Shown here: positions 49,301 through 59,569 of the stretch, piece by piece
Layout: each line of letters begins with the position of its first letter
Position numbering within the stretch: position 1 is the first letter of the stretch
Source of the DNA: Nereocystis luetkeana
Lineage: Eukaryota; Sar; Phaeophyceae; Laminariales; Laminariaceae
Direction: 5' to 3'
DNA: 64,000 nt
NCBI GenBank assembly: GCA_031213475.1
Contig: JARUPZ010000002.1
Span: 4,349,049 to 4,413,048, forward strand
Translations under genes and position numbers: made by a program
Notes under the pieces: model-generated
Database searches by the model: none
What the model was told of the DNA's origin: nothing
What the model saw: the letters and a program-made list of their open reading frames with translations, nothing else

Positions 49301-52300
49301 GATGGTTTATTTAAGGTTGTCAACACCTTAATGGCATAATCTAGCCGATCAGATCCAAGGTTCCTCCGCGCAGTTGGCAGCTAGCGTTAAGGTTGGCGCT
49401 GTGAAATCGTACTGACACGATTTCGCCCCGAGCGGTGTTTCTATCGTCCCACTATAGATTCCTATAAACCGTACGTGGCCCGGCTATTTCCTCTTGCCGA
49501 CAACGAATGCCTGCATTTTTCTGGCACAAACATAAACGGGCCATTACGGGGGGGGGGTGTAGTAATACTTGCCTGGTAGTTAATAGAACTCGACGATGGA
49601 CCCAAGACTCAGGGACCCCCCTATGTTCATATGCAGTCTTTGAGATTACCTCGTCCCAGTTGTTGGTGTGGAAGTATGCGTTTCCAGCTGCTGAGGCATC
49701 CGCAGGCTTGAACACAACTGTGCTGCGAGGTACCTTGAACTGTCGTGAGTAACGATGCACGAGAGCAGAAGAAAAAACAATGCAGGCGCTTAAAACGCGA
49801 GGCGAGTGAGTGCATTGCAGTGGGGTAGGCGGAGTGGTGGGGAGCACGCGGGGGCGCGGGTACCGTACGCGTTGGCACAAGCTCGTATACTGCCCGACAG
49901 CCACATCCGGCCGCCAAACAGCCACTACATCCGGCCCTTATTGAGCTGTTGGTCCTGATAGGCCGAGTTTCACAACCATGTTGCGTCTGCACATTGATGC
50001 CGCACTCGTACTTGGGTGGTAAAAATTGAAACAGGTCAACCGTGGCGCGGAAAATAAACAAACGTGTGCACTCGAGAGCTGCATGGTGCAGCCAGATATG
50101 TTCGTCGCGACGAGAAGTGCCTGCGCAGAGACTAAGTCAGCAGGATGAACGACGCAAGAAACTCATAAGGCAGGGAACACAAGGAAGGGAGAGCGGAAAC
50201 CGCCGGCCACGACGATGACGGGGGGAAAAAAAACGGGCCAGCTGTACTTTCACGAGCGCGCCGTCACAGTAATCCTGCAGAAGGGACAACAGGTGCCCGT
50301 TGAACATTGCAACTCGAGAGTTAGCACTCGAGACTTTTCCAGAGCTATTTCCAGTACCTGGGCGGTGGCGTAGAGGTCGTTAATGTCGAGTCCACTGATG
50401 TCCCTCGTGTTAAAGTTGTCGAAGAAAAAGCCGCCGCAGATGTCAGGCAGCTCGTCAAGGGAGGTGGACAGTGCGTTCGTTTCCTCGAGGTTAATAGCAT
50501 CCAAGTAACACATTATCTGGTACAGATTTTGAGCCGTAGGTTAGAGGTGGGACGGCGGCGAGAGAGGTCAGTCACTACGATAAGCCAGTGCCGGGTGCCT
50601 GACGTATGTTAGACGCTACTGGTAGGCAGCAAGGATATGACACACACAAAGTTTTTCCTTCTTTTCAAGGCGTGCGTGGAAAGTGATAAGGAGCACTGAG
50701 CTGCAGTTTCAGTCCAGACGGGATTCACGGGTTTTGACGAAATTCTAGTCATCATCGTTTTTTAGGTAATACTACAACGGTGCATTCAACGCTACATCTT
50801 GTGTGTACAGTGCACGAAGAAGTTCGTCAGCTGTGTCCTGACACGTGGTAGGTACGACCCGCAAGCGTTAGAAAATAACTTTCTCGTGAAAAACAATGTC
50901 GCTCCCCTTGCAAGGCCCGCAGTGGGCAGAGTCGCGGCTCGTGCTTAGTCACCATCGCGACAAGTGCAGCCGCCAACACGGTGATTGGTAGAACCACCGT
51001 GCGCCAACCATCGTGTTGATGATCTCCCGAAACCGTCTGGCTGCTTTGCAGCTCTCCGCACCATCGACAAGCGGACCAAAGAAAACCTCACCACACGATC
51101 CACGTTATAGACAATACTGTAGGCGACGACAAAAATGGCAGCGCCAGTACGTGCTGTCTCACCCTCGCTCCGGCATCACGTAGCACCACAGCCGCGTCCT
51201 CCACGGTACTGTCGCTTACGTCGAGGACGACGGACACAACGTCACCGTAGTCGCTCTTCGACAGAACGTTCAACACAGGCTCAATCATATCGGACATTCC
51301 TGTCGCGTCCATGAAGGGCGGCAGCAGGTTGGTCGGTGCAGCAAGGAGAAACATGTGGTGGTTGACGCATATACAAGCTTGGGTGTTGCTGTACGAACAG
51401 CTGCGGCTTGCCGAGTGAACACAGAGCGTCCTCGTAGTCTCGACTAGTCGAATCTTAGCGCTAGCTTCCTCCGCCCCCCCCCGCCGCGGACACCGACCGC
51501 GAGACGATGTTTGTTGTCTACGACGTTGGGTGAGGCGACCTTGAGTGGTACTTTGTCTATCGCAGCCGTTGCCACCCATTTCACAAAACACAAGCAACAA
51601 AGCCAGTTGGTGTTTTGGTGCACCTCCTGGCCGATATCAGCGCGCCCTCAAGGGAAAACAATGTCAGTGCACCCGCGACAGGAGGAGCTGATTTTACCAC
51701 CTGAACACCGAGGTGAAAACAAAAGAGTAACACACGCACCGTCAGCGTCTGGCACGGGACTCGGCAGGAGAGGCACCATGATCCTCATTTGCGATTGGTC
51801 CGAGTCCGGGCAGGTGATATCGATGTCTAGTGACACCTCGGTCACCAGGTCGTGCCAGAAAAGGGTGTGTTCGTTCCATGGGTTTTGGTCTTGATCGTCC
51901 GTAGCAGATGTAGTGAAGTAGATCTTGCCCCACCCGGAGCAGGCCGCCTTCTCCACCATGGCCTTTACGAGGGAAGGCTGCGGGCGGTGGTGTGGTGACA
52001 CCAGAAAAATCCGGTAATAAATCCGTGTAGTAGCGGAATCCCGAGGCAAATTGCGCATATGTCATTACCGGTCATTAAGAGTGCTTGATTTATTGTAGGA
52101 GATGCATCTCGCTAAGATTGGAGCTCTAACTCTATTGCTCTAGAACTCGAAGCAGACTAAAACCCGCCAATGTGGGGCAACGCCCAAAACTCAGCCGACA
52201 CAGCTTCCCCGAACCCAATACAACTAGCTGAATACGAGCGAACGGCAAGCAGAACAAACGCGACGCTGGGACGCCTACGAAGCAAAACTGACGAAATTAA

Positions 52301-55300
52301 CATGTACCAGGTACGTAAAGCCTACACTTTGTGTAAGCCACAGCTATATACCAGAAAAGTCTTGTCGTGGTCGACCAAACTAAAAATAGGACCAAGCGAC
52401 CAACCGAGTCCGCCATTTCCACTGGCCGGCCACTAACGAGCGGACACACTCCATCAACCAAGGTCGACTCCCTGTGCAGGTGTACCCACGTTTTGTTTAG
52501 GGGGAATTTTCCCTGAAATAGTGTCGGAACAAGTCTGCAGTTAGAAGAGAATGTCTAGAATGGCTTTCAGCAAGCCAACCAAAACAGCCAATCAGAGCGT
52601 TTATTAACAGATAAAAAAAAAGACTCTTACATCTCCCTCCACTTCTCTTGCGCCGTGGACGAACATCGCGTTCTGCTCAGGGATGCTCGTTGGGCTCCTG
52701 GTTATCCCCACAGTTTTCACGCTGCGTGACCGTCGAGGGCCAAAGCAGGGCGGGGGGCAAAATGTTGGTAAGCCAAGGCAAGGTGGGGCAAGGGCACGCC
52801 TTTCTCTTCTTCTTCGGTCATGGTTGATTATTAACAGTCGCACGACGAAACGGACAGCCCCGACAACTCGTTTACGCGGCCGGGCGCGGCACGTTAGGTA
52901 TTTCCTGAAAAGTGCAGACAGCGAAAAGCGAAAGGCCATACCTCTGCTATTAACAATAATAGTACCGAATAGCACGTAAGAGAGTACCCCACTCCCGCCC
53001 ACGAGCGGGAATTTCTCAGCTCATCATATCGGCTACGGGGAGGGCGTACTAACCACGCCGAGCGATGCGTCTCAATATGGAAACATCTCGACCGCCATTT
53101 TTATTGAGCATACCACCCTTGGATTCAAGAGCCTCGGCTCGGAAGATCATCCCAGGCAGTCACTATTAATAGCTTTCTTTTCGCCCCATATAGATGCGAA
53201 GCAATGCACGTAGTAGGGCAAGTACCCTTTACCACACGGCAAATCTTACATCCGCTCACGTACAGGAAAAATGGTGAAAAACGGGGGAAAACATAGATAT
53301 TCGTGTACTGGTATGTTTGATGATTTTGGCAATATTCATATTTTGAGGAAATTGTTGCGGGGAAAAAAACACCCACGGGTATGGTAAGGTAGGCTAGGGG
53401 TAGGGCTAGGGCTAGGGCTAGGGGAGGGGGTAGGGGCAGGTGTAGGGGCTAGGGTTAGGGTTAGGGTTAGGGTTTGATTTAGGGTTGGTTTTGTTTTGGC
53501 TTATTTTTAACAACCCTTATCCCGACACTGGGACTACGCGGGAGTAACACGACGTCCGTCCCCGGTAATCTATGCCACTCTGCCCCGAAATATAAAGACC
53601 TTTCGTAAGTTAAAACTTAATACGAAGGGTCCTTATATCTCGAGACGGAGGGGTATCTGGTATTTCACCAAAAATACTTTAATTAGGGGCTATCCGAAAG
53701 GTAGCCTTAAGCAGTGCATAGTCTACGCATGATAGCATCGGCTTCCTGTAGCCCACCTCTGGAGAAGTGGGCACATACCTCGGGAGAAGTGGGCACAGAA
53801 CGGGGTCCATGGTCGGGAGAACATGACTGCTGTATATCTCCGCACAGCAGTAATTCATACAGGCCCCCGGGGGCAAGTAACGCTTCGGCGTTTCGACGAA
53901 AACCCAACCGATGTCGTCTTTGTGGTTCCCACTTTTCGAACACAAGAACCTCAGCGTGTGCTGTGTCGGCGCCGCGTCTCATCTCCACGCAACAGGCGCT
54001 GCCTCAACAAATCCGGAAGGCGTGCTTGCGAGAAGCAGCACGCACGCGCGCGCGCGCTTCACCGGCGCTATCAACGCCCCAACAGCCCGTGCCACTGACG
54101 TTGCTTCCGGTTCGAGAGCAGCTTCCGGGTGTTGTGTCGGTTGCGCACGAGGTCTGTTTGTTGTGCCGGTCGGTTGTAAAGAGCACCCACGGTGCATCAC
54201 TTACCGGGAATAATTGTTCTCGAAGGTCATCACCGTAGGCGGGCCATCCCAACCGAAGTAAACTGGTTCAACTGCGGTGCCGGGGTTAAACGTAACGGTT
54301 TTTCCCTGCGAAGGTAAATCCATAAGAGCAGCCACGCGAGAGCACGGGGGGGGGGGGGGGGGGGAGGGGGGTACTCATGTCATGGATGACCGTAATGGTA
54401 TGACGATAGACCCTCGCATCGCTAAAATGCCGCGATTGAGCACGTCGGGTTTTCGTCGAACAGGCAGGCGTTGCTCGTACGAAGCGCGAAAGGCCGTGGG
54501 ATGCATGAAAGGGTAAGAACCGCTGGTGAGGCGGACATTGATGCTCATGGGTGACAGCGTCGAATGAGGGCGGGGTGGGAGTGATGACTGATTGTTGATA
54601 TTGCTCAAGCTGTCGCTATGCATTTGATTGACAACTGTCGCACGCACACAAAACTACAGCGAGCACAGTAAGCTCAACGGGGGGGGTTTATCCCGAAAAC
54701 CATAAGCGGCGCTGTTGCCCAACACGGACCGCTCATACTCGCTTTTTCTTCCAAAATGTGTGCACCGAGGGTTCATGACTAAAACGCTGACACCACAAAG
54801 CCCTCGCCGATCGGACCTCGATCGGCCCAACCAGAAACTGGCTCATTGTGATTTGTTACCTGCTGAGCACGCTATCTGAAATCCAGGCAAACGACAGGTC
54901 AAGGTATCGCTACTTCTATACACGCGAAGGGACAGAGAGAAAACTTCCAAGCTGGTCTCTGTTTAACTGTTTTCAAAGCACCAACCCACCGCAGCTATGG
55001 CGTCCGCGTTGTAATCGCGGTAGATCTGCCCCAGGGAGGTCAGGACCACGTCGCCGGTGCTCGTCAATTCCGTCAATAGGGCCGGGGGCGCTTCATCGAA
55101 GAATATTCCGTCACAAACGCCAGGATAGCGCTTCCGCAAGAAGGCAACAGACAAAAAAAAATCACATGAAACGACAAAGAAAAAAAGAAGTTAATGCTTC
55201 ATCATGCACCCTGACGCCGGTGGCATCAGCAAAAAAAAAGCGACAGCCAGAGATACATGTACTGTTGTTCCCTAGGTTGTTTATCTGTTCGTTTGTTTGT

Positions 55301-57736
55301 TTGGTGGTGGGGGGGGGAAGGATAACATACTACTGCCGTAAAACTCTCGCTCACTATCGGCCTGACAGGCACCGGCGGCATTGCTCAGTCGACCTACCGA
55401 GTCCCAGCGGCGTACATGCAGTGTCCTGCACAGCAGCAGTACTCTTCTGCACCTTCATCGATCATTTAAACTAAGTATTGGGTTCGTTGAGGCCTCCTGC
55501 GTTGAAATATAATGCTCTCATGTGCACACTACCAACCAGCTGTTTCGGATTTGACTATTGGAACCACGTGTGTACCATGCGTTGCTCCAAGTGGTCGAAT
55601 CTCGAGTTTACTTGACAAGGATCGGATGGGCAGCATCGCGCATCTGTGCTCAAGGCACAGCCGGATGATCGTCGGGGATCAAACCGTGTCCATCTTGAGA
55701 CGGACACGACGACGCAGGAAGCAAGGGTCACATGCACGATGCACCACACCCGTCTTAATGCCAGCGCCAACAAGTCATCGATGCCTCCTACCGTATCTCA
55801 AACATACCAGGTACAGTAAGTTTCGGATCCTGCGCTCCTTTACAGCAACAAGATGCATTGCAAGCGCTGGTTGTGAAAAACCGCAACAAAAAACAACCGC
55901 CACGGGCAAATAGGCGAGCTCTGCTCTGCACGTATCGACAAGTCGTGTACCTCTGTCTTCAAGGTTGTGGAGTTACTCGGTGATGCGGTTGCACCTGCAA
56001 GTTATTTAACTCATGAACCATCAACGCCAGCAGCAGGCGCGAAGAAACTACCTTAGCTATCGCTGAAAGCTGGACAGGAACCCCTCGACGCCACACACTA
56101 CACACCTACGGCAAATCAACCACGCACCTGGGCTTACGCTACTGCTATGATATAGTGCTGGCTATGATCTCACCGTATCGTACTCTGCAATCGAAGAGCT
56201 AACATTCTCTTTCGGCCTGTTTTCTTGGTTGCCGTAGCCGGTTGCGATGTAGCAGAGTATCTGCCGTCGAATGAAAAGGAAGGGCGGTGTGTTTGTTAGG
56301 GGCAGGCACTCACAGTTTCGAAATACCCGCCGTTATGTTCTCATCAAAAATTTATCGTAGTGTCCACATCCATTACATGTGCATACACATATCGACAGAG
56401 AGCTCTCAGCTGTAAGTGCCTTTCACGGCATCTAGAAGACCCAGCGCAATGCCCCTATTCTACAATTGAATATGCCAGAAGGTACATGGGGTTGGGGGGG
56501 GGCGACGTAAAGCAGGCCGTATCTCTCGTAATTTCGCAGACGCGTAAGCGACCAATTTTAGCAAAAACTCCATGTCAGTCCTGATCCGACGACCACAGTG
56601 CGTTTTCAGTCCCTCTCCGGCGCACTTCACCCCCAGACTGGCTCTAGTAGGAGGCGGGGAGTCTTCCTAGTCGATTGACGTCAGCCCCTCCTGGTGTACG
56701 TCCCAACAGGCCCCACGACCGCCCCTGCGCTTGCAAATGCGACGCAACACAAGTCGTACCGACCAAGACGTGTGTGTCCTAAACGCCATGCGAATCACGT
56801 AACGACGGGTACATTGATCCGTGAGTACGATGCACCCGCCCGCCCACCCCCCCCCCCCCTCTCGGCTAATCTTCGTACCGTAGGTTTTGCTGTATCTGAG
56901 CTAGGTGCTGCATCGCCGAGGCCCATCTCGTCGCGAAGGAATGTTTTGTATATCTGCTCGCTGTCCGAGCTGGCGATTGGACCGCTGTTGGGGTTCATGA
57001 TACCCGTAATCGGGTAACCTCCGGCTGCAGCTTCTCGAAGCTCGATCCACATATTGTCCGCTGTCCAAACAGACACACAATGGGGAAGCACGAACTGGTG
57101 TTGTGAGTGCTTCAGGAGAGCGGATGGGTTTTAGCGGTGATAGCCGTTCCAGTGACGGTACAGGCGTGGGGGTGGAATTGTTCAAGTTCGTGTTTTGTGT
57201 CCAATAAGCAGTCAATCGTGCCGGAATCACATGACACATTTCCCTTCGCCTCCGTGTGCCCAAGAAAGAGCATCACTACCGTTCGCCTTTCGAATTATCG
57301 CCTTTCCTTGGAGAGCTGCGGGGCACAGCGAGAGCAGTGTGGGCAGACCTCCGCCAGCGGCAACGAGAAGATACGAACAATTTTAGGTGCAGGCACTCTC
57401 CGTTCGCGACTTGTTGCTCCGGTCTCTATCTCGATCGGCCGTAAGCACAACTATTAATAGAACATGATGGGCCATGTATTCACAGGAAACTCGGGGATGT
57501 ACCCCAATTGTCCCCTAACGACCACATATCGGCGCACATAAATACGTTTTCTAGCACATACAGATTACGGTACAAGTTGGCAGACTGCGCCGCGTATACT
57601 GTGCATATGGCGCCTCGAACTCAGCCCAAAAAACCAAAATACTCACGATCGGGGTTCGGAAACTGGTAGAGTGGAATCATTATCTCGGTATCCACCGCTG
57701 AAACGAGCCCGACGGACATTGCCGCCAAAACACCTC
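35945..57736 (-). CDS. Tandem spherulin-4-like domains plus right-handed beta-helix protein
   Basis: Large intron-rich gene reconstructed from splice sites and phase. Exons in transcript order: 57736-57647, 57060-56879, 56260-56174, 55130-54990, 54305-54205, 53998-53779, 51977-51740, 51377-51163, 50516-50358, 49739-49650, 48008-47874, 47349-47239, 45642-45487, 44847-44773, 43229-43134, 42016-41964, 41633-41435, 40279-40207, 38202-38107, 37747 to about 37700, 36436-36333, 36137-35945. Junction phases agree wherever both edges are clear, over about 900 codons. The first exon starts mid-codon inside a likely signal peptide (GVLAAMSVGLVSA), so a short 5' exon is missing. The last exon and the donor near 37700 are uncertain. 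The order is domain 1, domain 2, beta-helix. Likely secreted; substrate unknown. It could instead be two adjacent genes, but the 47239/45642 junction is phase-compatible. Introns hold MITEs, minisatellite and telomere-like DNA. Confidence 0.72.
37829..37863. repeat. Short GGTTCC/GTTCC tandem repeat
   Basis: About six units of TTCCG with one-base length variation (ttccggttccgttccggttc), in an intron of the beta-helix gene. Confidence 0.8.
39429..39628. mobile_element. Inverted-repeat element D, copy 1 (older)
   Basis: Ends tgggtgtaaacaaatccttg / aacttgttttttacgccca, about 200 bp, in an intron of the beta-helix gene. The interior contains a second partial arm (ttcaatcattgaa), so it may be composite. 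Flanks do not match clearly. Confidence 0.6.
39889..39999. mobile_element. Inverted-repeat element D, copy 2
   Basis: 111 bp. The arms TGGGCGTAAAAACATAATTG (continuing GGAGACATTGAA) and TTCAATGTCCTCAC (continuing TTTACGCCCA) are inverted. CCTTG stands on both sides (39884-39888 and 40000-40004), consistent with a 5-bp target-site duplication. Non-coding MITE of undetermined superfamily. Confidence 0.75.
40313..40400. repeat. (CAT/TCA)n microsatellite
   Basis: About 28 CAT triplets followed by degenerate CAT/CAG triplets to about 40585, in an intron directly upstream (in transcript sense) of the exon 40279-40207. Poly-Met and poly-Ile frames here are artefacts. Confidence 0.95.
42505..42746 (+). 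repeat. Poly-C run and repeat C, rearranged copy
   Basis: A (C)20-24 run, then a 3'-end fragment (ttcgactacggcagtgcat), then the central part of repeat C from about 42576 (ggttcttagtaggatgcagc ... ccgtcccggcattgtaggga). A further 3' tail (cacgactacggccatgcat) lies at 43069-43087. It sits in an intron of the beta-helix gene. Confidence 0.7.
43951..44058. mobile_element. TA-type MITE (family A) copy 6
   Basis: 108 bp, TA-TTACGGGGGGCAATAGTTA ... TTAACTAGGGTCCCCCGTAA-TA. Its interior aaatatataggttttatg is the insertion-free reference for copy 1. Located in an intron of the beta-helix gene. Confidence 0.9.
45928..46034. mobile_element. TTAA-type MITE (family B), near-intact copy
   Basis: TTAA-CCCTTTTAGAACTCCAGTCC ... 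AGTCCTTAAAGGG-TTAA with a ggggacaa inner arm duplicated on the right side. It lies in the intron between the exons at 45642 and 47239. Confidence 0.85.
46031..46067. mobile_element. Solo terminal repeat of family B sharing a TTAA
   Basis: TTAACCCTTTAAGGACTGCA followed by CTCCCGTTTTGGGGACGATT, with no second arm downstream. It begins at the same TTAA that ends the preceding element, so one element inserted into or next to another's target site. Confidence 0.8.
46298..46563. repeat. GC-rich minisatellite (GTAGGCGCGGGA-type)
   Basis: Degenerate tandem array built from units such as ggcgcgggagtagta and ggcggcagtgtagg. It is open in several frames on both strands, giving Gly/Val/Ala-rich protein on plus and Tyr/Ala/Arg-rich on minus. 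It lies in an intron of the minus-strand gene, and I treat the frames as fortuitous. Confidence 0.8.
47239..51377 (-). other. Second spherulin-4-like domain, catalytic residues lost
   Basis: Exons 51377-51163, 50516-50358, 49739-49650, 48008-47874 and 47349-47239 repeat the exon architecture of domain 1. The counterpart of the NPNSGP loop is DVSDST. The chain then runs (AR)IMCYLDA, ICGGFFFDNFN, STVVFKPADASAAGNAYFHT, RVVVATVVDGA and YGYAYVTQADDFTTLSSYW. The first-domain FFDE has become FFDN, and the later TFEN glutamate aligns with FHTN. All five exons are phase compatible. The likely outcome of duplication is a non-catalytic, perhaps binding, copy. Confidence 0.7.
53388..53487. repeat. Interstitial telomere-like repeat (TTAGGG)
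   Basis: Degenerate GGGGTAGGGCTAGG-type units grade into four exact TTAGGG copies at about 53452-53473, then TTTGATTTAGGG. It lies in the intron between the exons at 53779 and 51977. A shorter patch (cttagggttagggttatt) is at 41248-41265. Confidence 0.85.
53574..53660. mobile_element. Small inverted-repeat element F
   Basis: Arms ccactctgccccgaaatata/aagacc and ggtccttatatctcgagac/ggaggggtatctgg are imperfect inverted repeats around a short AT-rich loop. A related half-element is at about 39050-39090 (ggtccttatatttatggacc, gaggggtacactgg). Probably a MITE; the family is not resolved. Confidence 0.5.
54349..54570 (-). repeat. Dispersed repeat C, 3' part, inverted, with poly-G/C end
   Basis: A G run of about 18 plus ggaggggggtactcatg, then the complement of the repeat C 3' half (tagaccctcgcatcgctaaaatg, cgggttttcgtcgaacagg, ggcggacattgatgctcatg). 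It lies between the exons at 54990 and 54305. The poly-C end is on the same strand as the repeat, as in other copies. Confidence 0.75.
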
Positions 57737-57896
57737 CTGCGATCGGCACAACACGCGGAAGCGGGGAGGGGAGGGGAGAGGGGGCGTGGTACGGTGTACA
57801 AAAACGGCGATGATACATAGCGACATACTCACCAAAAAAAAAAAATGACGCCACGTATGATATTCCGCAAGTATACGTATAGGCTGGCTCAAGCAT

Positions 57897-57990
57897 AACC
57901 CCTTAAGGAAGGGAGTCCCGTTTTGGGGACACAATACTTGAAAATAGGCTTACATATTTCTTTGTCAACAGTGCAGTTCTAAAACGGCTA
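57897..57990. mobile_element. TTAA-type MITE (family B), decayed copy
   Basis: The left arm ccccttaaggaagggagtcc, cgttttggggacac is recognisable. The right arm is reduced to gtgcagttctaaaacggctaac. The interior acttgaaaataggctt fits the family loop. Confidence 0.65.
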
Positions 57991-59046
57991 ACGCCCCAAT
58001 TGGTTCAAGCGTCGGAAGTGCACCGCCGTGCTCTGGAGATGCATCCGGATTTTCTGCACATGTGTTCTACGAGCCCCTGCCAGAACTTTGTGTTTTTTCG
58101 CCAGATATTTGGGTTATCGTTTTTTTTTGGATATTATTTGGTTCTTACGGCCGGTACTAACGAGGAGAAAAAAACGGAACAAAACGAAAAAAAACGAACA
58201 GACTTTTGCTTTTTCGTGAAAAACGACAGGTTGAGTTCTAACGCGAAAAAAAATCTATGAACAAAAAACAGAAAAAAATAAGAAAACTGAGTCGAATTTA
58301 TATGCGGTGCAATAGTTCAGAATGACTCAACCGCCACAGCACGTGATTGTCGGTGATAGCGCTTAACAGCGACGGTTGAAAGACTCAACACGCACACGCG
58401 AGGCACCCTCCACGGCATACGGTTCTCGTGGCCCAGTCCGCTCCCTCCGGAGTGCTCTACTATAGAACTTATGTATCGGCCATCGTTGTTCGATAGCAGA
58501 CTTTTGAATATTGAAAAATTCACAGCCACCTCCTGATCCCTCGGTTTCTTGCGGGGGCACCCCTGGGGATACCCTACCCATATACGACCGCGCTTCTAGC
58601 AGACAAGCCGCGTGACAGCCACATGCACAACCTCGGCCATCGTGCGCCTGCCAACCGGTCGTAGAAAATTGATCGGAATATCATCTCAACGCTCCGAGCT
58701 CCTCCAATGTTTCTCTTCGCTCCTAGGTGACCCAAACTTCGTCTGTTTTGACACCCATTTCGTAAAAATTGAGTGCTTTGGACTTGAAAAACACGAAGTG
58801 TGAAAAACAGAGGTATCTGTATTGTTTTATTGGACTACTATTAATACGTATTTTGTTGCCGTTCAATTGCTCAAGACAATAATTGATTGTTTTCATCCAC
58901 CCCTACCCCTACCTACAAAAGAGAAAGCCGCCCATAAACAAGGAAACCCAAATATTAGTAGTCGGATCGATGGCACCGCCGCAACTTGACTGTTTTTCTC
59001 ATCCCATCTTTTTTGGTTCGTCCTTCTTTTTTTTCTTCGCCCTCTC
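57991..59046. other. No confident gene; likely 5' region of the spherulin gene
   Basis: The missing signal-peptide exon of the minus-strand spherulin gene should lie here or further right. No frame stands out. A-rich and T-rich patches occur at 58120-58260. TATTAATA occurs at 58839. Confidence 0.4.
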
Positions 59047-59155
59047 TATTACGGGGGACCATAGTTAATAGGACCAAATATTGTTGGTAAAAATAGGGAA
59101 ATATATAGGGTTTTGTGTCTGCCGTAGGTCCTATTTAACATGGTCCCCCGTAATA
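59047..59155. mobile_element. TA-type MITE (family A) copy 7
   Basis: 109 bp, TA-TTACGGGGGACCATAGTTA ... AACATGGTCCCCCGTAA-TA; the interior aaatatatagggttttgtg has no insertion. Confidence 0.9.
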
Positions 59156-59460
59156 GTCGTCACTCAGATCCGGGGCCACGAAGCAGGCGCTTCTCCCCCC
59201 TCCCCAGCCACTCCGGGTGGGCGCCTTCGTTTTTCTCGCGATAAAAGTTGAGCACTTTCTTCTCTCGTCCCCTCGCGACGATTTTTCGCATACACACGAC
59301 AGGCGCTTTCTGCAGTCGATTTGGTTCGGAAACGAACAACCCCATGGCAGTTCGCGATACAGTACATACCGTATTAAGAGTGTGACCTTCGACTTCACTA
59401 GTTTCAAGTATAACCACTAGGCCAACGGGGCGACCCTATAACACTATAATACTATAATAC

Positions 59461-59569
59461 TATTACGGGGGACCATAGTTAACAGGACCTATGGTATATA
59501 TAAAAACCTATATGTTTAACAATTTTTACTAACAATATTTGGTCCTGTTAACTATGCCCCTACGTAATA
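59461..59569. mobile_element. TA-type MITE (family A) copy 8
   Basis: 109 bp, TA-TTACGGGGGACCATAGTTA ... AACTATGCCCCTACGTAA-TA, in the copy 5 orientation. It is preceded by a small actata repeat, showing insertion into TA-rich DNA. Confidence 0.9.

Larger units (their letters stand above)
51740..57736 (-). other. First spherulin-4-like (GH135-type) domain
   Basis: Exons from 57736 to 51740 spell the hallmarks of the spherulation-specific family 4 fold in order: EIMIPLYQFPNPD, ITGIMNPNSGP, ILCYIATGYGN, VCDGIFFDEAPP, VTFNPGTAV and VMTFENNYS, then SGWGKIYFTTSATDD and NPWNEHTLFWHDLV. Spherulin 4 and fungal Sph3 (GH135) share these, and an adjacent Asp-Glu plus a later Glu are reported as required for Sph3 activity; here FFDE and TFEN fit. 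This domain may therefore be an active polysaccharide hydrolase. The exon 53998-53779 is the weakest part (see findings). Confidence 0.78.
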
